DNA of 64,000 bases from Tigriopus japonicus (GCA_010645155.1 JAAGOF010000243.1:214498-278497), one strand, 5' to 3'. Shown: positions 1 to 13,944, numbered from the stretch's first letter. Made by a program: numbers and translations. The notes: generated from the sequence alone by a model not told the origin.

Positions 1-1789
1 TGGTCAAGAAAGGTTGCACAATGGAAAAATAACTTCGCTCAGAAGAACAGATGGCGACAGAGTGGTCCACGTCAACTTCAAAAGAGGCCTACAAAAAAAA
101 ACGAAAGAGGGGACCAGCCCAGCAGGTCGTTTTAGTGGGAACTCTGTGATTTGCACGCCCTTCATTTTAAAAGCATGATATGACCATTATTCCCTGATTC
201 ATTTCCACAGATTGGTTCTTAATCTGAAAAATAAACATTGTTCTTTTGCAAGCACATACTGCGCATTTTGCTTGTTTCATTTCGTTGTGTGTATATTTGC
301 GTGTTTCGGTTGTGGTTTCCTTTTTGCAATCCCTTTTTTGATTTTTTTTCGAAAAGCTTCGAAATTGGTCGCCACTATGAATTAAAACAGGGTCAGTCTT
401 CTAAATTGGGCGAAATATTTTTCTCGACGCATTAAGCTAGAGAAGAGCAAAAAAGACAAAAAAGATACATCTGAAGTTCCTATCCCTCGTGGTGTGGATA
501 TCTTTGTGGAGACTGAAGTTTGGAGTCCTCAGAGTAGCTTCTTTACCGAAGAGTGAAGGAACTTTTAGATGATGGAAAATGTATTGAACTGTTTAAAAAA
601 CAACAGTTATTGACTTAGTCTATTCACAATTTAGATTTAAACAAACGAAGACACCTTACCCAAAATTATCATTAACAATCTCAAATCTAAAAAGTACGGG
701 GCAAGGAATTTTGATTGGGTAGTAAAGGAGAAAAGGAATAGCCAGACAAGATGCAAATAGTGTGTTTTTAAAATATTTGTGACATTTCTATATTTAAATG
801 TTTATTTACCAGAAATATGGATGTACCCGATTTCATAAATTCGCTGGATCACTCATCCTTACATATTGGTAGATGGTCTTGCTTTTTAAAGCAAGTAGAT
901 AATTTTCTTGGACTGACAAAATCGACCATGGGAATCCCTCTTAGCAAATCTTCAATCATTTTAACTGGCTGAAAGCGTTTTTCTAAAACTTCAAATTCTT
1001 AAGATTAATTTCGACAGTCAGACTACAATATCAAGAAAAATCAACAGAAATTTTGAGCGAAAGAACCAACCAGGTATGGGATCTACGAAGAATGAAATCG
1101 CTTTCGAACCAAAAACGTCGTTTTGGTTTTGTTAAACATAAATATTTTTTTAGCTAAGGTTAACTCAATCACACCTCAAATCACGTAAACAATCAATGGC
1201 ATAATTGGGTCGTTACTGACTCTAAAATATTTTTTAAGATATTTATTCTTCCCCCATGCAAAATGAATCAGTCCACTTGGTTTGCGCAATGAAACATTTC
1301 CAAGGGGATGGATGTTCCTTCATAGAAATGCATGTATTCCTCGACTAACAAACAACAGAGTCTTTCCTATTTAGATTCTAAGAAGATCACCTACCTGGCA
1401 TGAAACCTCTCCAAAAGTAACTATTCTCCAGCACTTCCTCAATCCCTCGGGGAACAAAAGAGCGTACACTACAAATGGAAACACCGTCAAATGGGATCTT
1501 AAACCGAAACAAAAGCCGGTTATAAAAGGCTATCTTCTCGGCCATCCCAATGTTCTGCCTCTCAACCATTGGCTTAGCCTTCTTCCTCTTTTGGTTGAGA
1601 GCGCCAATGTTTGACCTGAGAGAGAAGCGCGCTTGTTTGGAATTGCCCTCTTTCTTGGAACTAACTTGAACCGTGGTTCCCTATTCAGTTCAATGTGAGA
1701 AGCCAGAGTAACATGGAACATTTCTGACATTTGGTTACTTGGATCTAGTTGCGCCCCCAATCTACCCTATGACTCGATAATTGTTCATC
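1..1789. other. 5' flank, no gene recognised
   Basis: AT-rich sequence with only short, unrelated open frames on both strands. It presumably includes the promoter of the FN3 membrane protein that starts at 1790. A TCAGTT initiator-like hexamer lies at 1685-1690, but no TATA box is at a convincing distance. Confidence 0.4.
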
Positions 1790-4700
1790 ATGAGTGTTTT
1801 AACCGTCAATGGAAATCGTCAGTGTTTGGAAACTATCGTGTGCCTAATACTCTGCTCTGGTAAGACATTGGGATTAAGAACAAAGGCAAATTATTCATGT
1901 ATTGGAATAAAAAACACTACGAGAGAGTCATGTGTGATACCTATCTATTTTGGGACTTGAACGCGCTTTCAGGCTTAAATTATTTGCTCACTGGCACGAA
2001 GTACGACCAACCCACATGATATGAACCCCTTTTTGTATTGGCATTGAATGCAGACCTCAGTTTGCGGCGAGTCTCAAAAGAACTTCGTTGGAACTTGGAG
2101 GCAAGAAAAAATGCCAGATAGTTTGGGAACAAAAATTGCGTGATCAGATCTTGGTTGTGAGTCAGGCTGGAAAGTCATTTATCATGTAGGCTTGTCAGAC
2201 TCATGAAAGAAGATCTTAAGAGTCTCCTGTGGTTCTGCTAATGACCTATACAATAGTCAGAAGTGTTCCTGTTTTATTGGAAGTGTAAGCGAGCAGTATC
2301 GACATTTATCTGAAACAGATCGGTCATAATTTTACGAGGTTTCTTTCATGAGAGGAACCCTTTAGAATGGTACAGTTATTTCTTACTGTAAATACGTAAT
2401 TCCTTTTCAAGCTGAACGAAATCAACCACTACGGATCACGCTAAAGATATTTTTTGTGAAGTGGGTTAGTTTATTTTCCACAACCAGAATCGAGTTTTCA
2501 GTGTAGTTCATTAATTGAACATCAAACAAGCAAAATTCGTCATTGCTGTTTGGAAAAGGAATAATCGACCTTGAACACATTCATCATGAAAAGGAGAAAA
2601 AAAGCTGAATCTGAAGGTGTTCATCGTTCATATTACAGTTTTAAATTTGCAGCCCAAGCTCGTAGTCTCGTCATTGATTAAGTCAACAAATAAGATTTTT
2701 GGAGCCGTATATTAGTTCCCATAATTCCATTGTACTGAATACATGGTTACTTGTTTTCCTTCACAAGTCAGTTTCAGTACCTAGAATAGCTACAAACTAA
2801 TCTAACTCTCATAGGGCTTCCTTGTAAGTAGCTCCATTCCATAAACAAGTGCCAAGAGACCAATCTCAAACATGTATTGTACGAACAAAGATCCCTAAAA
2901 GAAATGCATTGGCGCTGAATCATATCCAAAGGGTGCCGACAAAAGAAAGTAAAGGCGAGAATCTTAAAAGAAGTATGAAATGAACAATCTAACAGCCACA
3001 TATTAAGTACAATATTTGTAGCCATGGTTTGTACAAGCCACCGGCTACATGGGTTCTAAGGAATTTCACCCTAGGCAAGCTCCCGAGAAATGGAACGTAA
3101 TCATTGGTCACGAACGTCAAGCAAGACGCGTGTCTACCTTTTTCCTGCTACGTACTCCTCAGTGCAAACGTAGAGGAATTAATTAGCAGAAAGGTTCCTC
3201 ATCTAGGCCCATGTGCTAACTTTCACCCCTCTGATTCTTGGTATTTGCAGTGCTGGGAACCAGCTCAGAGCGACCTTTTGAACCTGCCGCTGGCCACCAA
3301 CTCGCATTTCCTCGGAAAACCATTTTGAAAGAGTCTCCTATTCCGAAAATATTCACCGAGAACACGGCCTTGCTTTCAGTTCAGGTAAGTGGATATGACT
3401 CACAAATTGAGGACAATAAAGTCAAAGCAAGATCTTGCTCTTTGCAGGTGTACAAAACCCTTCGCGATGCTGTGATATTCGATTGGTACATTTCTCTCAA
3501 TGACAAAGATCAAATGAGCTCTTGCGATGTAGTGTACAAGAGCAATTCGACAAACGATACCATTCTATTGTCGCCTTTCTTGCCCAAAACTCGGACTTTC
3601 TTCATTGCCGAATTGGACGCGGAATCCCACTATGAGTTCCATATGCTCTGTGAGGATCACAAAGCGAGGAACTACGTTACCAAGCCCATATTCTTCACCA
3701 CAGGTACGATCACCGCCAACTCGGCGCTTCTTCGATTCTGTAATCAGAGTATCAAATTTGTTAGACGGACTCGGAGATCCGTTATTGATATAACCGTTGC
3801 TCACGCTCAAGTGTTTCTTTGGTTGGAATGGAAAAATAATATTGGCCAATGGGCTTTTTATTCTCTTGTAGCGTCTGTGGACTCTCCTTCAGTGCATGAC
3901 CTTCAAGCCAATCTGACCCGTGGTTATGCTCATGACTTGAGTCGTGAGGAGGTGCTTTTACCCGCCATATCTAGTTCCGTGGTCAATGGAGTCCAGGGCC
4001 ATATTTTGAGTACCCAACGACGGAGATGGAACAAAATCGAGAAGGTTTCACCTCACCTCGTGTTGGGTGAGTGGTCCACATTACATATCCTATCCAGAGA
4101 TTACGATGTTGTTGTCTGGTGAACGAACGTTTGTGTACCGAGCCTCATAGACAAGTGTTTTTTTTACGAGAGTGTTTTGCTTGCCAAAGGCCAAGGCGTA
4201 TTGGAACTGCTTGTTTTTTTCGAAACTTTCACACGCTTGGGCTGATAAATGAGCTCAAAAATCCATTTGCCTAATGCTCTCATATATGGGTTTATTGAAA
4301 AATGATCCCCTGTGGGGAAAACAAAAGGAGGAAGAAGTGGGAGCGAAAAGGAGAGAGAGAGACTGGAACCAATGGCACATGCATATCCAACGAGAGGTTC
4401 CAGAAATTGGGATTCGTCTACTTCGTAGTGGTATTTCCTCTTCGTCTCTCGTTCAATCTCATTCCCCGATTTTGTGGATTTCGAATTTTCCCACCACCAA
4501 CATTGTGTGTTCCATCACTGGCAACTGCATTAAATTGGAATCGAAGTCCTTTTCTTCCTTCCGACGAGTGTCAAGTAGACCTCTCACTCGGGTGCCAAGG
4601 CCAGGCTTGTATGTATGGAGCTATCTCTCGAATTTGGCACATTTAATGGAATATTTTAGAGCCTCCCAACGAACGGGCCCCGTGAAGTGAAAGGTCTGAG

Positions 4701-7700
4701 AAAGGGATCCCTGGCTCAAATTGGGCGGAACAAGGTCACTTCTAATTGAAAATTCCCCTCTAATTGGATTTGAAGAGCTGGCAGAAGGCAGAAAGCCTAG
4801 ACCATTGACAATCGAGTTCGATTTTGATGGGTTCCATTCAATAGATATGGAATGGGAGCAAAAGGAGCAAATATACTATACTTTATGGGTCGAAAATGTA
4901 GCACGTACCGAATTTCGCCTCCAGGATCGACAAACAAAGACAGTCGAAGAAACGTCTTTCGTCAAAGGATTTTCTTTTGCCCGAGTCAGGAAAGTTCTTT
5001 TTGTTGTTCCTTAAGTAAAGAGTCGTGTCAATAGAGAAGTTGGAGAGAATCGCTTCAGCCAGACCACGAAATCTCGTCAAGACCGTCGGAGACCCCTCTC
5101 AACAGTCTTCGAGAGCCATTGCCAAGAACCAACGAGAGTGAAAGAACAAGACCTTGATTAGTTATTGATTAAGGATAATCAAGGACCCTCAAAATGGGAA
5201 TGAGAGTAGAAATCTGGGATTTGTTCATTACAGATCAATAGAAGATAGGTATAGCAAAGCACTGCTACGGTAGATCACTCGGGAGAGGTCATGTAAGGTC
5301 CTTGAGAGAATTTTGACATAAAGTGACCATTTGACTGCAATGTGTTCGTACTCCATCAGATATTATTCCATGATGACAAAGTAAACCTTAATTATTATAT
5401 CGGTGGGCTTATGAACAACAATATTAGCTACTAAAACATCTCAAGGTACTAGACACATTACAAGAGAAAAACTAATACCAGAATCAAGTTTTCTAACATA
5501 TCCAATACAGTATACAAGATACGTTTTACCTTCGCCTCTTGAAAACTTTTGCGCAGAAATGCGTCTAATTTTCCGCTTTCCCGAACAATAGTTATGTTAC
5601 AAACAAAAAACAAGTGTATTCTTCGTCTCCACAGACACCCATAGCTTTCCCCAAATCCGCAAACCGAGTTAAAGGGAATTTTGATACCATGTTCATGTGC
5701 AAACAGAGAGTGATTCCAAAAGTTCCATTACAAAAAAGCTTCCAATATCCAAGGGGCATCCGTGTTCCAAAAAGCTTGCCAAATGGGAGGGGAGTTTGTT
5801 TGCTGATTTCATAAATGATGCACCTCTGTGCCAACCGACAAAGCCCAACCTTTCACCAGACTCATAATTCTACCATCCGAGACCATAAAGCAACGACAAG
5901 AAAAAGCGAATGAAATCTCTTCAAAGATCAGAGAACCATAGGGACCAAGTTTCCCGGTTCCATTTCGCAAGACAAGTTTTGCCGTGGCTTTTTGGCCTTC
6001 GATAGGACAAGGTTGCTGCTGTTGGCCAATGGGCATGATATGAAGGAGGAAAAGATGTTTTTATCCGGAACGTGACTTGGATATAAGTGGAACACCAACT
6101 GGCTGGTCCAATTGCTCAAGACAGACTTTTTGCTTGCGGTCCCTGGAATTTGTCATGATGGTCAAGAGGTCAATATTGCAGAAGTGCCAAGTTCGAGATG
6201 GACTTATCCAGAACCATTATTGTATGTAGTTAGTGAAAACCAAGATGAAGGTCAATTACTCAGGAGGGAGTGGAACGGACAACGGGGCAAGAAGCATTGA
6301 GCATTAATTCCAGTCGATCACTTTTGGGTCGGTTCTCAGAATCCGATTCATCTTATTGGACGTCGGGAAGCACTTCGTATTGGAGGCCTGCCATTTCTGA
6401 TAACGACACACAAGGTCTGCTGGTATGTAGTATGGCACTAGTGAGCAAGTCCTTGGTCGGTGGGCTGATTCCATTCCACGGCTTCTTCCACTTCAGTGGG
6501 AACAAAGCCATTCCAGATGGCTGGTCTGACGCGACAGAGCCACAATTAAAAGCAAGCTTGGCCTTGCAAAGGTTTCCCATTAATCTGATCCAACTTGGAG
6601 TTCATGACCTCTTAAGTGCCTCGGCATATTCCTTTTTTCGATAGTGGCTCTCGACACTAAAAAAATGTGTCAATGTTCTCAAGGATGGAATTGAGTGTTT
6701 TTGTGAGAGTTATCGAGGCCGAGCTCAAGAGACATTCCGGGATTTATTTTGTTCTTCGATCCTCTCGGCAAGTTTTCCCATGCATATACACATGTTTTTT
6801 GTTTCTTTCTTTCTCTTGGGCTCTTTCACGAACATCCGTCGACCCCAAAGAGGCTTTTCTCGCTGGCATAGAGTCGTTCCAAGTCCCGGGAAAAGAGCTT
6901 CCAACCAACCTCATATTGTTAGGGGCTTTACGATTTTATGCTTGGTTGAAGAAGAAGAAATCTCATAAAGAAGCTAAAAACCTTGCTTCTCTTGCTTGGT
7001 CTCACTCACCACCACATACACTAGTACTCTCTTGCATGTACTCAATTCCTCCCTCTTCATGTTCATCTCAGTCACCATGAGGCCACCGAGCAGATGCTTT
7101 GATGGTTGCCCACAAGTAACATGGCACAACATGCATGGTTTTCGCTGAGCCTCTGCTTAATCTGCCTCAGAAACGGAGATCATGAGTGGAAATGATCTCC
7201 GGCTACCAACCATGAGTCCCTCATTCTAGCCAGATTAGATCATTTGCTCCGCATGGCTTCAGAGCACCATCAAATACTCATAAATATCAAGGAAGTCTGT
7301 TAACAACTCCAGAGAAAATGGTCAAAACTTGTAAAGGCCAGTGCCATCCATGGCCAAAGGAGGAAAACTGCTGAAGATCCATGAGCAAAGTTTAAGAACA
7401 AGTGTCACCATTGAACTTTTTTTTCGTCCTTTTTCGCGGGGAGTCAGTGCGTTGATGAAGTCTCACGATCTCGTTTCTGTTCATCTTTTCAGGGATTTCA
7501 TGCGGGATTGTCGGATTGGTGCTTATCCTGGTAACGTTGGCCTTGGCAGGAAATCGATACGTCAAATATCGTTCCAGTCCTTCCAGACTTTGGGAGCTTC
7601 AGTAAGTTTGTGGACTTCTTCGTGAATGTTGACTCAACTCATTGCCTCCTCCCGAGGCATCATCAAAGAAGGCGGCGTATTAGTGGGTACTCGAGGGTTT

Positions 7701-10643
7701 TTTCAGCCCATTGTAACAATAGTCTTGATCTTGCGATCCAGTTCGCTTCCATGAGTGCTTGTAATCAAGAAAATGTCTAGGGACTCTACAAACAGAGGCA
7801 AGAATGCGAGATTGGTTGAGCAAGCTGCCCTCATGAACTTTGTTCGGGATAGGATGACTTCAACTTTTCATGAGCCCTCTTCTTTCTTGAGAGGGAAGAA
7901 CACCAGGTTGTTTCAGACATTTTGGCAACACTGCACTCCTTATGCATTACGATACGTGAGGATCTCGAACCTTTTACGATCTGGGACGGAGTTTCTGACA
8001 ATGTGGTAAAAAAGTTTGTAAAAGTCAAAGTGACAATGTCAGAGTGGGAGTCTGCTTACCTACACTATTGTAGGTCTTACTTACGTACCTACTAAGTCAG
8101 AGAGTGTAGCCGCACAGAAAGAACTGAATCCCTAAGGGAATCAACTGGGAGATTTGGAGCGACAAGAATTCCCACATGGATTTTCATGACAGACGACTTG
8201 AACTTTGTGGCCTTTGAGGCCTTGAGAACCAATGTTCTACAGACGTCTTGAAAAAGGATCATCTTTCAAGCTGCCCATCCTCTCACTAAAAGCTCTCTTT
8301 CATGGTAGGCCTAGGGGGAGGGGGGAGGAACCTAAAAAATCCCGTAGATGTCAACAACCATTTGAGTTTGTGACCCATGACACAAAGAGTCTACCCTGAC
8401 ATGACTCGGCTGAATTGCTTCCGTCGTGTCAGTGCCTGCATTAATCTAATCCATCAGAATGGGCTACAGATAGGCTGACATTCCAAAAACAATTGGAACA
8501 CTGTATGTAGAAGATAGGCTGAAAAGCAAAGTGGACCAAAACAGAGATCTACTCGTCCTTAAAATGGCAATTCGTGCACCCACTGACTCTCATCTGTCAC
8601 ACTTTTCATCCTCTTGGGCCGACCAAACTCTGCCCAATGCGCTCAATAGCATGCTGGTCCATGATTAGGTGGAGTTGCATGCAATCTCTACATTACAGCT
8701 TCTCTCATCTTTTCTCTTTCTCTGTCATTATATTCCTATTTTTGACGCATTCAAAACAAAGAAGCTTGCTGTCAGATTGGCAAGGTCATAGTTTCCTTAT
8801 GGCAAAACAATGCATTGGATCCGGCCAACATCATCAAATGTCATTCGTTCCAAATAAAAGTTCAAGAGTTCTTGAGGAAAAGAAAATATGCATTACTGCA
8901 CAGCTTTTCCTGGTGCAAGTTTTTTAGTTGGTTGATAAATGAATTAGCATGTTCTGAAAGAAGCCAGATCCCATTTATCACGACCATGGCCATATCGATT
9001 TTCCTCCACCAATTCTGATGTGCTCGAAGAACAATCATCATTCCATTTTTAATGGCCTAAGGGGAGGGGACAATTCCATAAGTTAAGCAAAGTGGGTGTT
9101 CCAAACTCAAATGTTGACGAATCATCGAATGGGACTAGTTTTAAAAAAGTTTTAGAAGTATCGATTGCACTAAATGGTTGACTACATGAGTTAACCGTTG
9201 ACCTTGGCGTCCTGTTATCACATCTCGCCACTTTGAATGTTGGTAAAAAGAAATAGAATATGAGGGCTTATACAATTCATTATTGGCTTCTTTAAGCTCT
9301 TACAAAATGAAAAAGTCAATTGAATTGTGAGCGGACAAAAGTCTTGAAAGGTGTTCATTGATTGTCTTATGATTAGATATCAATGGTCGATCAATCAAAC
9401 GGCGAAGTTTCTCGACTAAAAACAGTCCTCTCGAAACGTTGTTATTCTCGGCGTTCCACAAGAGATTGGAACCCAAATTTGAAACGTGGGAAAAAAGAAA
9501 AACAAGCTCCTTACCACCATGAAAAGCCAAATCCCAGCAACACAATCATCTATCATTTCGGCTTGTGATGTGTGAGTTGGAAGAAGGAGGGATCGAATAA
9601 CTACTAACGACCGCACTTCACTTGGGACTTGAACCCAATAATTCTCAATCTAGCCCGAGGACTTGTGCTTGTATTTTCTCACATTCTTCGTGTGCACCCT
9701 GACACAAAAGTTGTGTCATTATCATACTTTGAATTTGAACATTAAAAGAGTGCGTGGACAGATAGAATAATCTCAAACATTCATTGTGCTGCCACTACAT
9801 TTAAGAATATTTTTTGGATTACTTAAGATGTAATTTTAATATAAATAAGTGATAAATCTTTACTGGAACAACAATTGTCACGTTGATACCCGGTTTTTTC
9901 TTCATGCAGGGTTCTTTTGACTTTTGTCACAATCAAAAATAGGCGGGAATAAGATTTTACTCGGTCCTAAAGCTAGGGGAGGGGTGTGGGAACGCCTCTA
10001 ACAATAAATAACTAAAATTTAACTGTCCATCATGATTCAAGAGCTCAGAGAATCTCGACCGTTCTTTATTATTTTAGGCAAAAGTAAGACGCCTTAAAAA
10101 TGTGGACAAACTTTGACCCATCCATACCTTCCAATCTGGTCGATAGCATAATGAATTTTATTTGCAAGGATAGAGAGACAATTGGGGTAGTTGAATGTTA
10201 AGTCGTTTAAATCAATTCTTTCATCACGAAAATATTTTGGTCCAAAATTCCGACAAAATTTTCGTGTCAGAGTGTAAGACCGTGGAGGTCCTTGACTTGG
10301 TCCTTTGATGATCTCAAATACAATTAATCATGAATTCGTGGCATGGTGTTGTTATGCAGGGGGAGTGAGCACTCCGAATTGTGACATTTTTTGTTGTTGT
10401 TCCAGTGCCACTCAAGAACTCGACTTGTCGCGCCCACCCAGTTACATCAATATTCCAATGATTGTTCCCGAGGCAACGGGAGAGGCTCCAATTTCGTCCA
10501 TGAGTTTCCAAAGTCTCGCCGTTTCCGAAAACAATGGATTATGCCAAAACGAGACATGTTGTCAAAATTACCAATTACTCAGTCAAGCGGATCCATCCTC
10601 GCCGATTGCTGAAGACACCAATGCCAACATTATTGAAACTTAG
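1790..10643 (+). CDS. Single-pass membrane protein with fibronectin-III-like ectodomain (6 exons, 333 aa)
   Basis: Exons are 1790-1859, 3251-3384, 3448-3703, 3872-4066, 7493-7601 and 10406-10643. All borders are GT/AG, phases match, and the 1002-nt sum closes at TAG. Exon 1 encodes a signal peptide (hydrophobic core ETIVCLILCSVLG). Exons 2-3 encode a domain with an FN3-like strand pattern at about residues 60-155, including HYEFHMLCEDH and ending KPIFFTTG. Sequons NST, NDT and NLT fit an extracellular position. Exon 4 adds a stalk with an RRR run. Exon 5 is a membrane exon: residues 220-238 (ISCGIVGLVLILVTLALAG) followed by basic stop-transfer residues. Exon 6 encodes a cytoplasmic tail of about 95 residues, rich in Ser and acidic residues. 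The layout (signal peptide, one FN3, TM, tail) recalls FNDC4/FNDC5-type proteins or the membrane end of LRR-FN3 receptors, but I cannot name the family. The gene model is firm; the function is unknown, probably adhesion or receptor. Confidence 0.8.
4067..7492 (+). other. Large intron 4 of the FN3 membrane protein gene
   Basis: It begins GTGAGT and ends TTTTCAG. Several open frames of 60-138 codons occur on both strands, but they have no domain pattern and lie between exons that join in phase. I treat the interval as intronic and see no nested gene or transposon in it. Confidence 0.7.
7602..10405 (+). other. Intron 5 of the FN3 membrane protein gene
   Basis: It begins GTAAGT and ends TTGTTCCAG. 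It separates the transmembrane exon from the exon coding for the cytoplasmic tail. No recognisable gene or repeat was seen inside. Confidence 0.7.
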
Positions 10644-12134
10644 TCACCGGTCAGATCATATCAAATACATTACAAACCCACTCTTATGTCTTTGTCTGCT
10701 CCGAAACGAGAGCTTTCTAGTTCTATTGATAATATGTGTGAACGAATGATATGAAAATTTCAATTTTGAATGGAACGTTGTACGATTTGAATCTGAATCC
10801 AAGGCGATTGTGATACAGAATTATGCAGAACTAAAGAAATAAGACTTGTTGAATGGTGTTTGTGAAACTTTCAGAAATAAATTAGTATATCTTTTAAGTT
10901 TTCTTCTCTATCAGGAAAAAAATGGGTGCATTTTACTTTCGCGTACTTTATCAACAAAATACCTCATTCATCCTCCGAAACTTTGAAATGAATATTTACA
11001 TTTGACTTCTCCTCAAGTGTCTGCCAGGGAAATGTATTATGCGAGAGGTAATGAATTATTCAAACAATCCTGAACATATCAAAATGAAATCTAAGAGCCT
11101 TGAAAATCCACATCCAGTAGCAGAAAAAGGCCTCAAACATTAACTGTGACGCCCTTCTTCATGAAAACCTGCGGTATTTCAATGAATGCATCCCATCGCG
11201 TTCCACAGTAAAGGACGTTTCCTACTCAGTCCAAAAGAGCGCACAACACCTCTAATGCATGTCCTGTCGCCATGTTTTATGGTGATTAAATGTCTACAAC
11301 ATACCTAAAGTCACCAAAAGAAAATCTCATGAACGAAACCCAAGTCTTCCCCACATCTTGAGAGCATATTTCCGTTGTAAAACCCCTGATGATGGCATGT
11401 CATGCGGTCGTTCCAGTGGATCAATGAAGCGTGGAGCCATTTAGAGTGCCAAGTGCCTCCACACTCTTAACGGAGGACAACCCGAGTAGCTACTGAAATT
11501 TCCAGCCTTCGCTCATTTCAACCATCTCATTCGGGGTGTAGGTAAGAGGTGTTGGCTTCAACTAGTCTTCTAACCATTTGGTTGAAGGACGGAAGTAATA
11601 AAGGAAGGAGGAAATGAAGCCATGTGTATTTTTTAGTGATTTGAGATAAGGCTTGGGCTCTGATTTTTCTCTCTTCGACTCTGATTCCTTTGCCTGGGTA
11701 CATTATCCTCTTCAACGGACTGGGCCTTCCTCTTCGAGACAAGGGTCCTTGAGAGTCCCCTTTACGGAAGATAAAGTCCCACGAGCCAATCGGGAAAGTC
11801 CCTCATTTTCACACTTATTCAATCTGGTTCCAACTAAAGACTCCCTCCCTTCGTCTTCGGAACCAGGACCTATTGAGTTAGCTCTTCTGGGATGGGTTTT
11901 TATCCATTAGTCAATGAAATCACATCATCCCTTTGGTCCTGAAGGTTCTCTTGTGAAGCCAAGAAGTTCCAGGATTAACTTTGGCCAAAATCTGATACTC
12001 CGGAGCTTTGAGAGTCGTGGCATGCTCTTCTTGCCGCCCAAGGTCCTATTGGAAGGAAGCGGGAGGGTAATCTAAAGTTTTCAACCACTTGAACAAAAAC
12101 TTCAGGATGACTTAATAGAATAGAAGGATCTCAC
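10644..12134. other. Intergenic interval, no gene resolved
   Basis: Spans the 3' flank of the FN3 gene and the presumed downstream part of the minus-strand gene whose first exon is at 12135-12223. On the minus strand a strong acceptor (CTTCCAATAG) ends at about 12050 and a 50-codon open stretch follows a CAATAG near 11870. I could not fix a unique coding solution. Confidence 0.35.
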
Positions 12135-12223
12135 CGATTGCTTGGGAGACCCAGAATAGCCATGAGCAAAGCTGAGACCAAGAGAGCGAGAGAAGCAGTT
12201 CCAAGAGAGAATATTGAATTCAT
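12135..12223 (-). CDS. Candidate first coding exon (signal peptide) of a small secreted protein, partial
   Basis: Reading the minus strand, an ATG at 12223-12221 opens 29 codons and two bases before a consensus donor GTGAGA at 12134. The peptide (MNSIFSLGTASLALLVSALL followed by MAILGLPSN) is a textbook signal sequence: short N-region, long Leu/Ala core, small polar end. A TATA box lies about 60 bp upstream. The best next acceptor follows CTTCCAATAG at about 12050. In the required phase it gives a short basic peptide ending in a stop after about 42 residues. A second acceptor-like site nearer 11870 gives a different frame. The mature product (peptide hormone, defence or cuticular peptide) cannot be decided. 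Confidence 0.4.
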
Positions 12224-12279
12224 TAGCAATGTTTACTCCACAAAGAGATTAAAAGCGAAGGAATCCAACGATCTACTAG

Positions 12280-12285
12280 TTTATA
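12280..12285 (-). promoter_or_regulatory. TATA box of the minus-strand signal-peptide exon
   Basis: TATAAA in the context CCCTATAAACTAG on the minus strand, 57 bp upstream of the ATG at 12223. The spacing suits a short 5' leader. No clear initiator was found at the expected start. Confidence 0.4.
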
Positions 12286-13937
12286 GGGAGTGTCGAAAGT
12301 CCACATGAGCTGTTGAGCCAACGTACGCTTTTATTCCACCTTGCACCATAAATCACCGGAATTGGAATGGTATTTGGCTATTCGGAGTGCAGAGGTCTCA
12401 TTCTCGGCTCTTCTCGAAGAAGCGCGTGTCCGGTCCAAAGTGACCAATGTGTTCCCATCAATTCGGTGGCTTGACAACCGTTTCGGGTGACTGTTGACTT
12501 TTCTTGGCCGAATTACTCCAAGTTAGATGTCAGGGTGGGACCTTTTATAGATTACGGCAATTGGTCACTCCTACTACTAACAGGAAAGACTCCTTAATCA
12601 ATGTCAAACAAGGAGATATTCTCGCATTTCTTTCCCCGGCAAATTGGACCATTTTGGTCGTATTTTGCTTGTCCCCGTTTGCATTCACAAATGTGATACA
12701 CTTGTCAGAAGTAACGCATTCAAGGGGTGGACTTGTGCACTTTCTAGCCATCATTCAAGACCACCTCCATCTCCATTGCAAGTTTAATTTATGACCTTCA
12801 CGCTGGTCAGTTTAATGGACGTTGGAACAAAGGACAGAGAGTGAGCGAATGAGCTCCAAATGGAAGAACCGAATCTGACCGAGAAAGCGCCATGATACGT
12901 ATTAGCCAAGACTTTCTCGACGGATTAAGGCATGAAGTGATTAATCAACTGAGGGCTGAGGGCGCCTCATTGTTCCACTCTCTGAATGTCTGATTTTCGG
13001 CTAAAATGGCACAAGCTTTAAGCTTCGAATTGAGAACCCCTCCCTTACCTTGTATGAACACTTTTCAGGGGCGGGATATTTTTTTCATCGTATTCAAGAC
13101 AAAGTGTCTTTAAAGGCATATTCTATGATTAATGTTCGTGGGACATTTGTCAGAATTAACCTTGAAAAGGTCTAGCCATGCATATTGCCTTAACTCAAAA
13201 TGACGGCAATTTGACGAGTCTTTACCGATAGCGTGCAAGGTCCTAAATTATAGCCGTTTTAGGGAACAAAAAATGTCATTTTTAGCTTAAAGGAATTGGT
13301 ACTCAACTGGTTAAAAGGTTTGTCCGAGTTTAAAACATAAATTGACATACTTAACGTGCAAAGGGCGAGACTAATTGCCATAATTATTCATTTAGGGTAT
13401 TAGAAATGAGAAACTTAAGTGACAGATCTTCAGACAGTTTTCGTGAGCGCTAGAAACTAAAAGTGACCTTGGCTAATGAATTTAGGTCACAGACAGTGGT
13501 TCAGGCAATTTTCAATTCATCGTTGGTACTTTTACTTGAATTTAGTCCAGAGAAATAAAAACGGGGAAATGTTTGGAATAAGTTTTGAAGTGCTCTTACT
13601 CATCAATTATTCTGTAGAGCATCAGCAATCTTGAAATCATGTCGAAATGAAATAACACGGAAACAAGCAAACTTTGCCTCTGATTTGACGTATTTCATTA
13701 ACGGGAGAAGACTAAGAATTAGAATGAGAAGTAGCACTGAGCGCAAACTTCAACGAGAATCGAGCTTAGTGTCACCAGTTTTTTGACAGTTCTCAAAAGT
13801 TTACTTCGATCTTTTACTCTTTTATTTTGTGTGTATTTTAACCTCAAGACACCTTAAAGATTTGATAGTCCGTCCGAATCAAACCAATTAAATACATCTA
13901 TCAATTTCACAAGGTTAAGGCACAATTGCTTCCGCTG
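12286..13937. other. Intergenic, no gene seen
   Basis: Lies between the divergent TATA boxes at 12280 (minus) and 13938 (plus). It is AT-rich with only short frames. It may hold control elements for both neighbours, but none is recognisable. Confidence 0.4.
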
Positions 13938-13944
13938 TATATAA
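13938..13944 (+). promoter_or_regulatory. TATA box of the haem peroxidase gene
   Basis: TATATAA, 151 bp before the chosen ATG at 14095. A TCATTC arthropod initiator follows at 13973-13978, slightly further downstream than the usual 30 bp. Confidence 0.5.

Noticed and set aside
4274..4690. 138-codon plus-strand frame
   Set aside because: Lies in intron 4 of the FN3 gene, overlaps another frame of similar length and shows no domain pattern or splice role.
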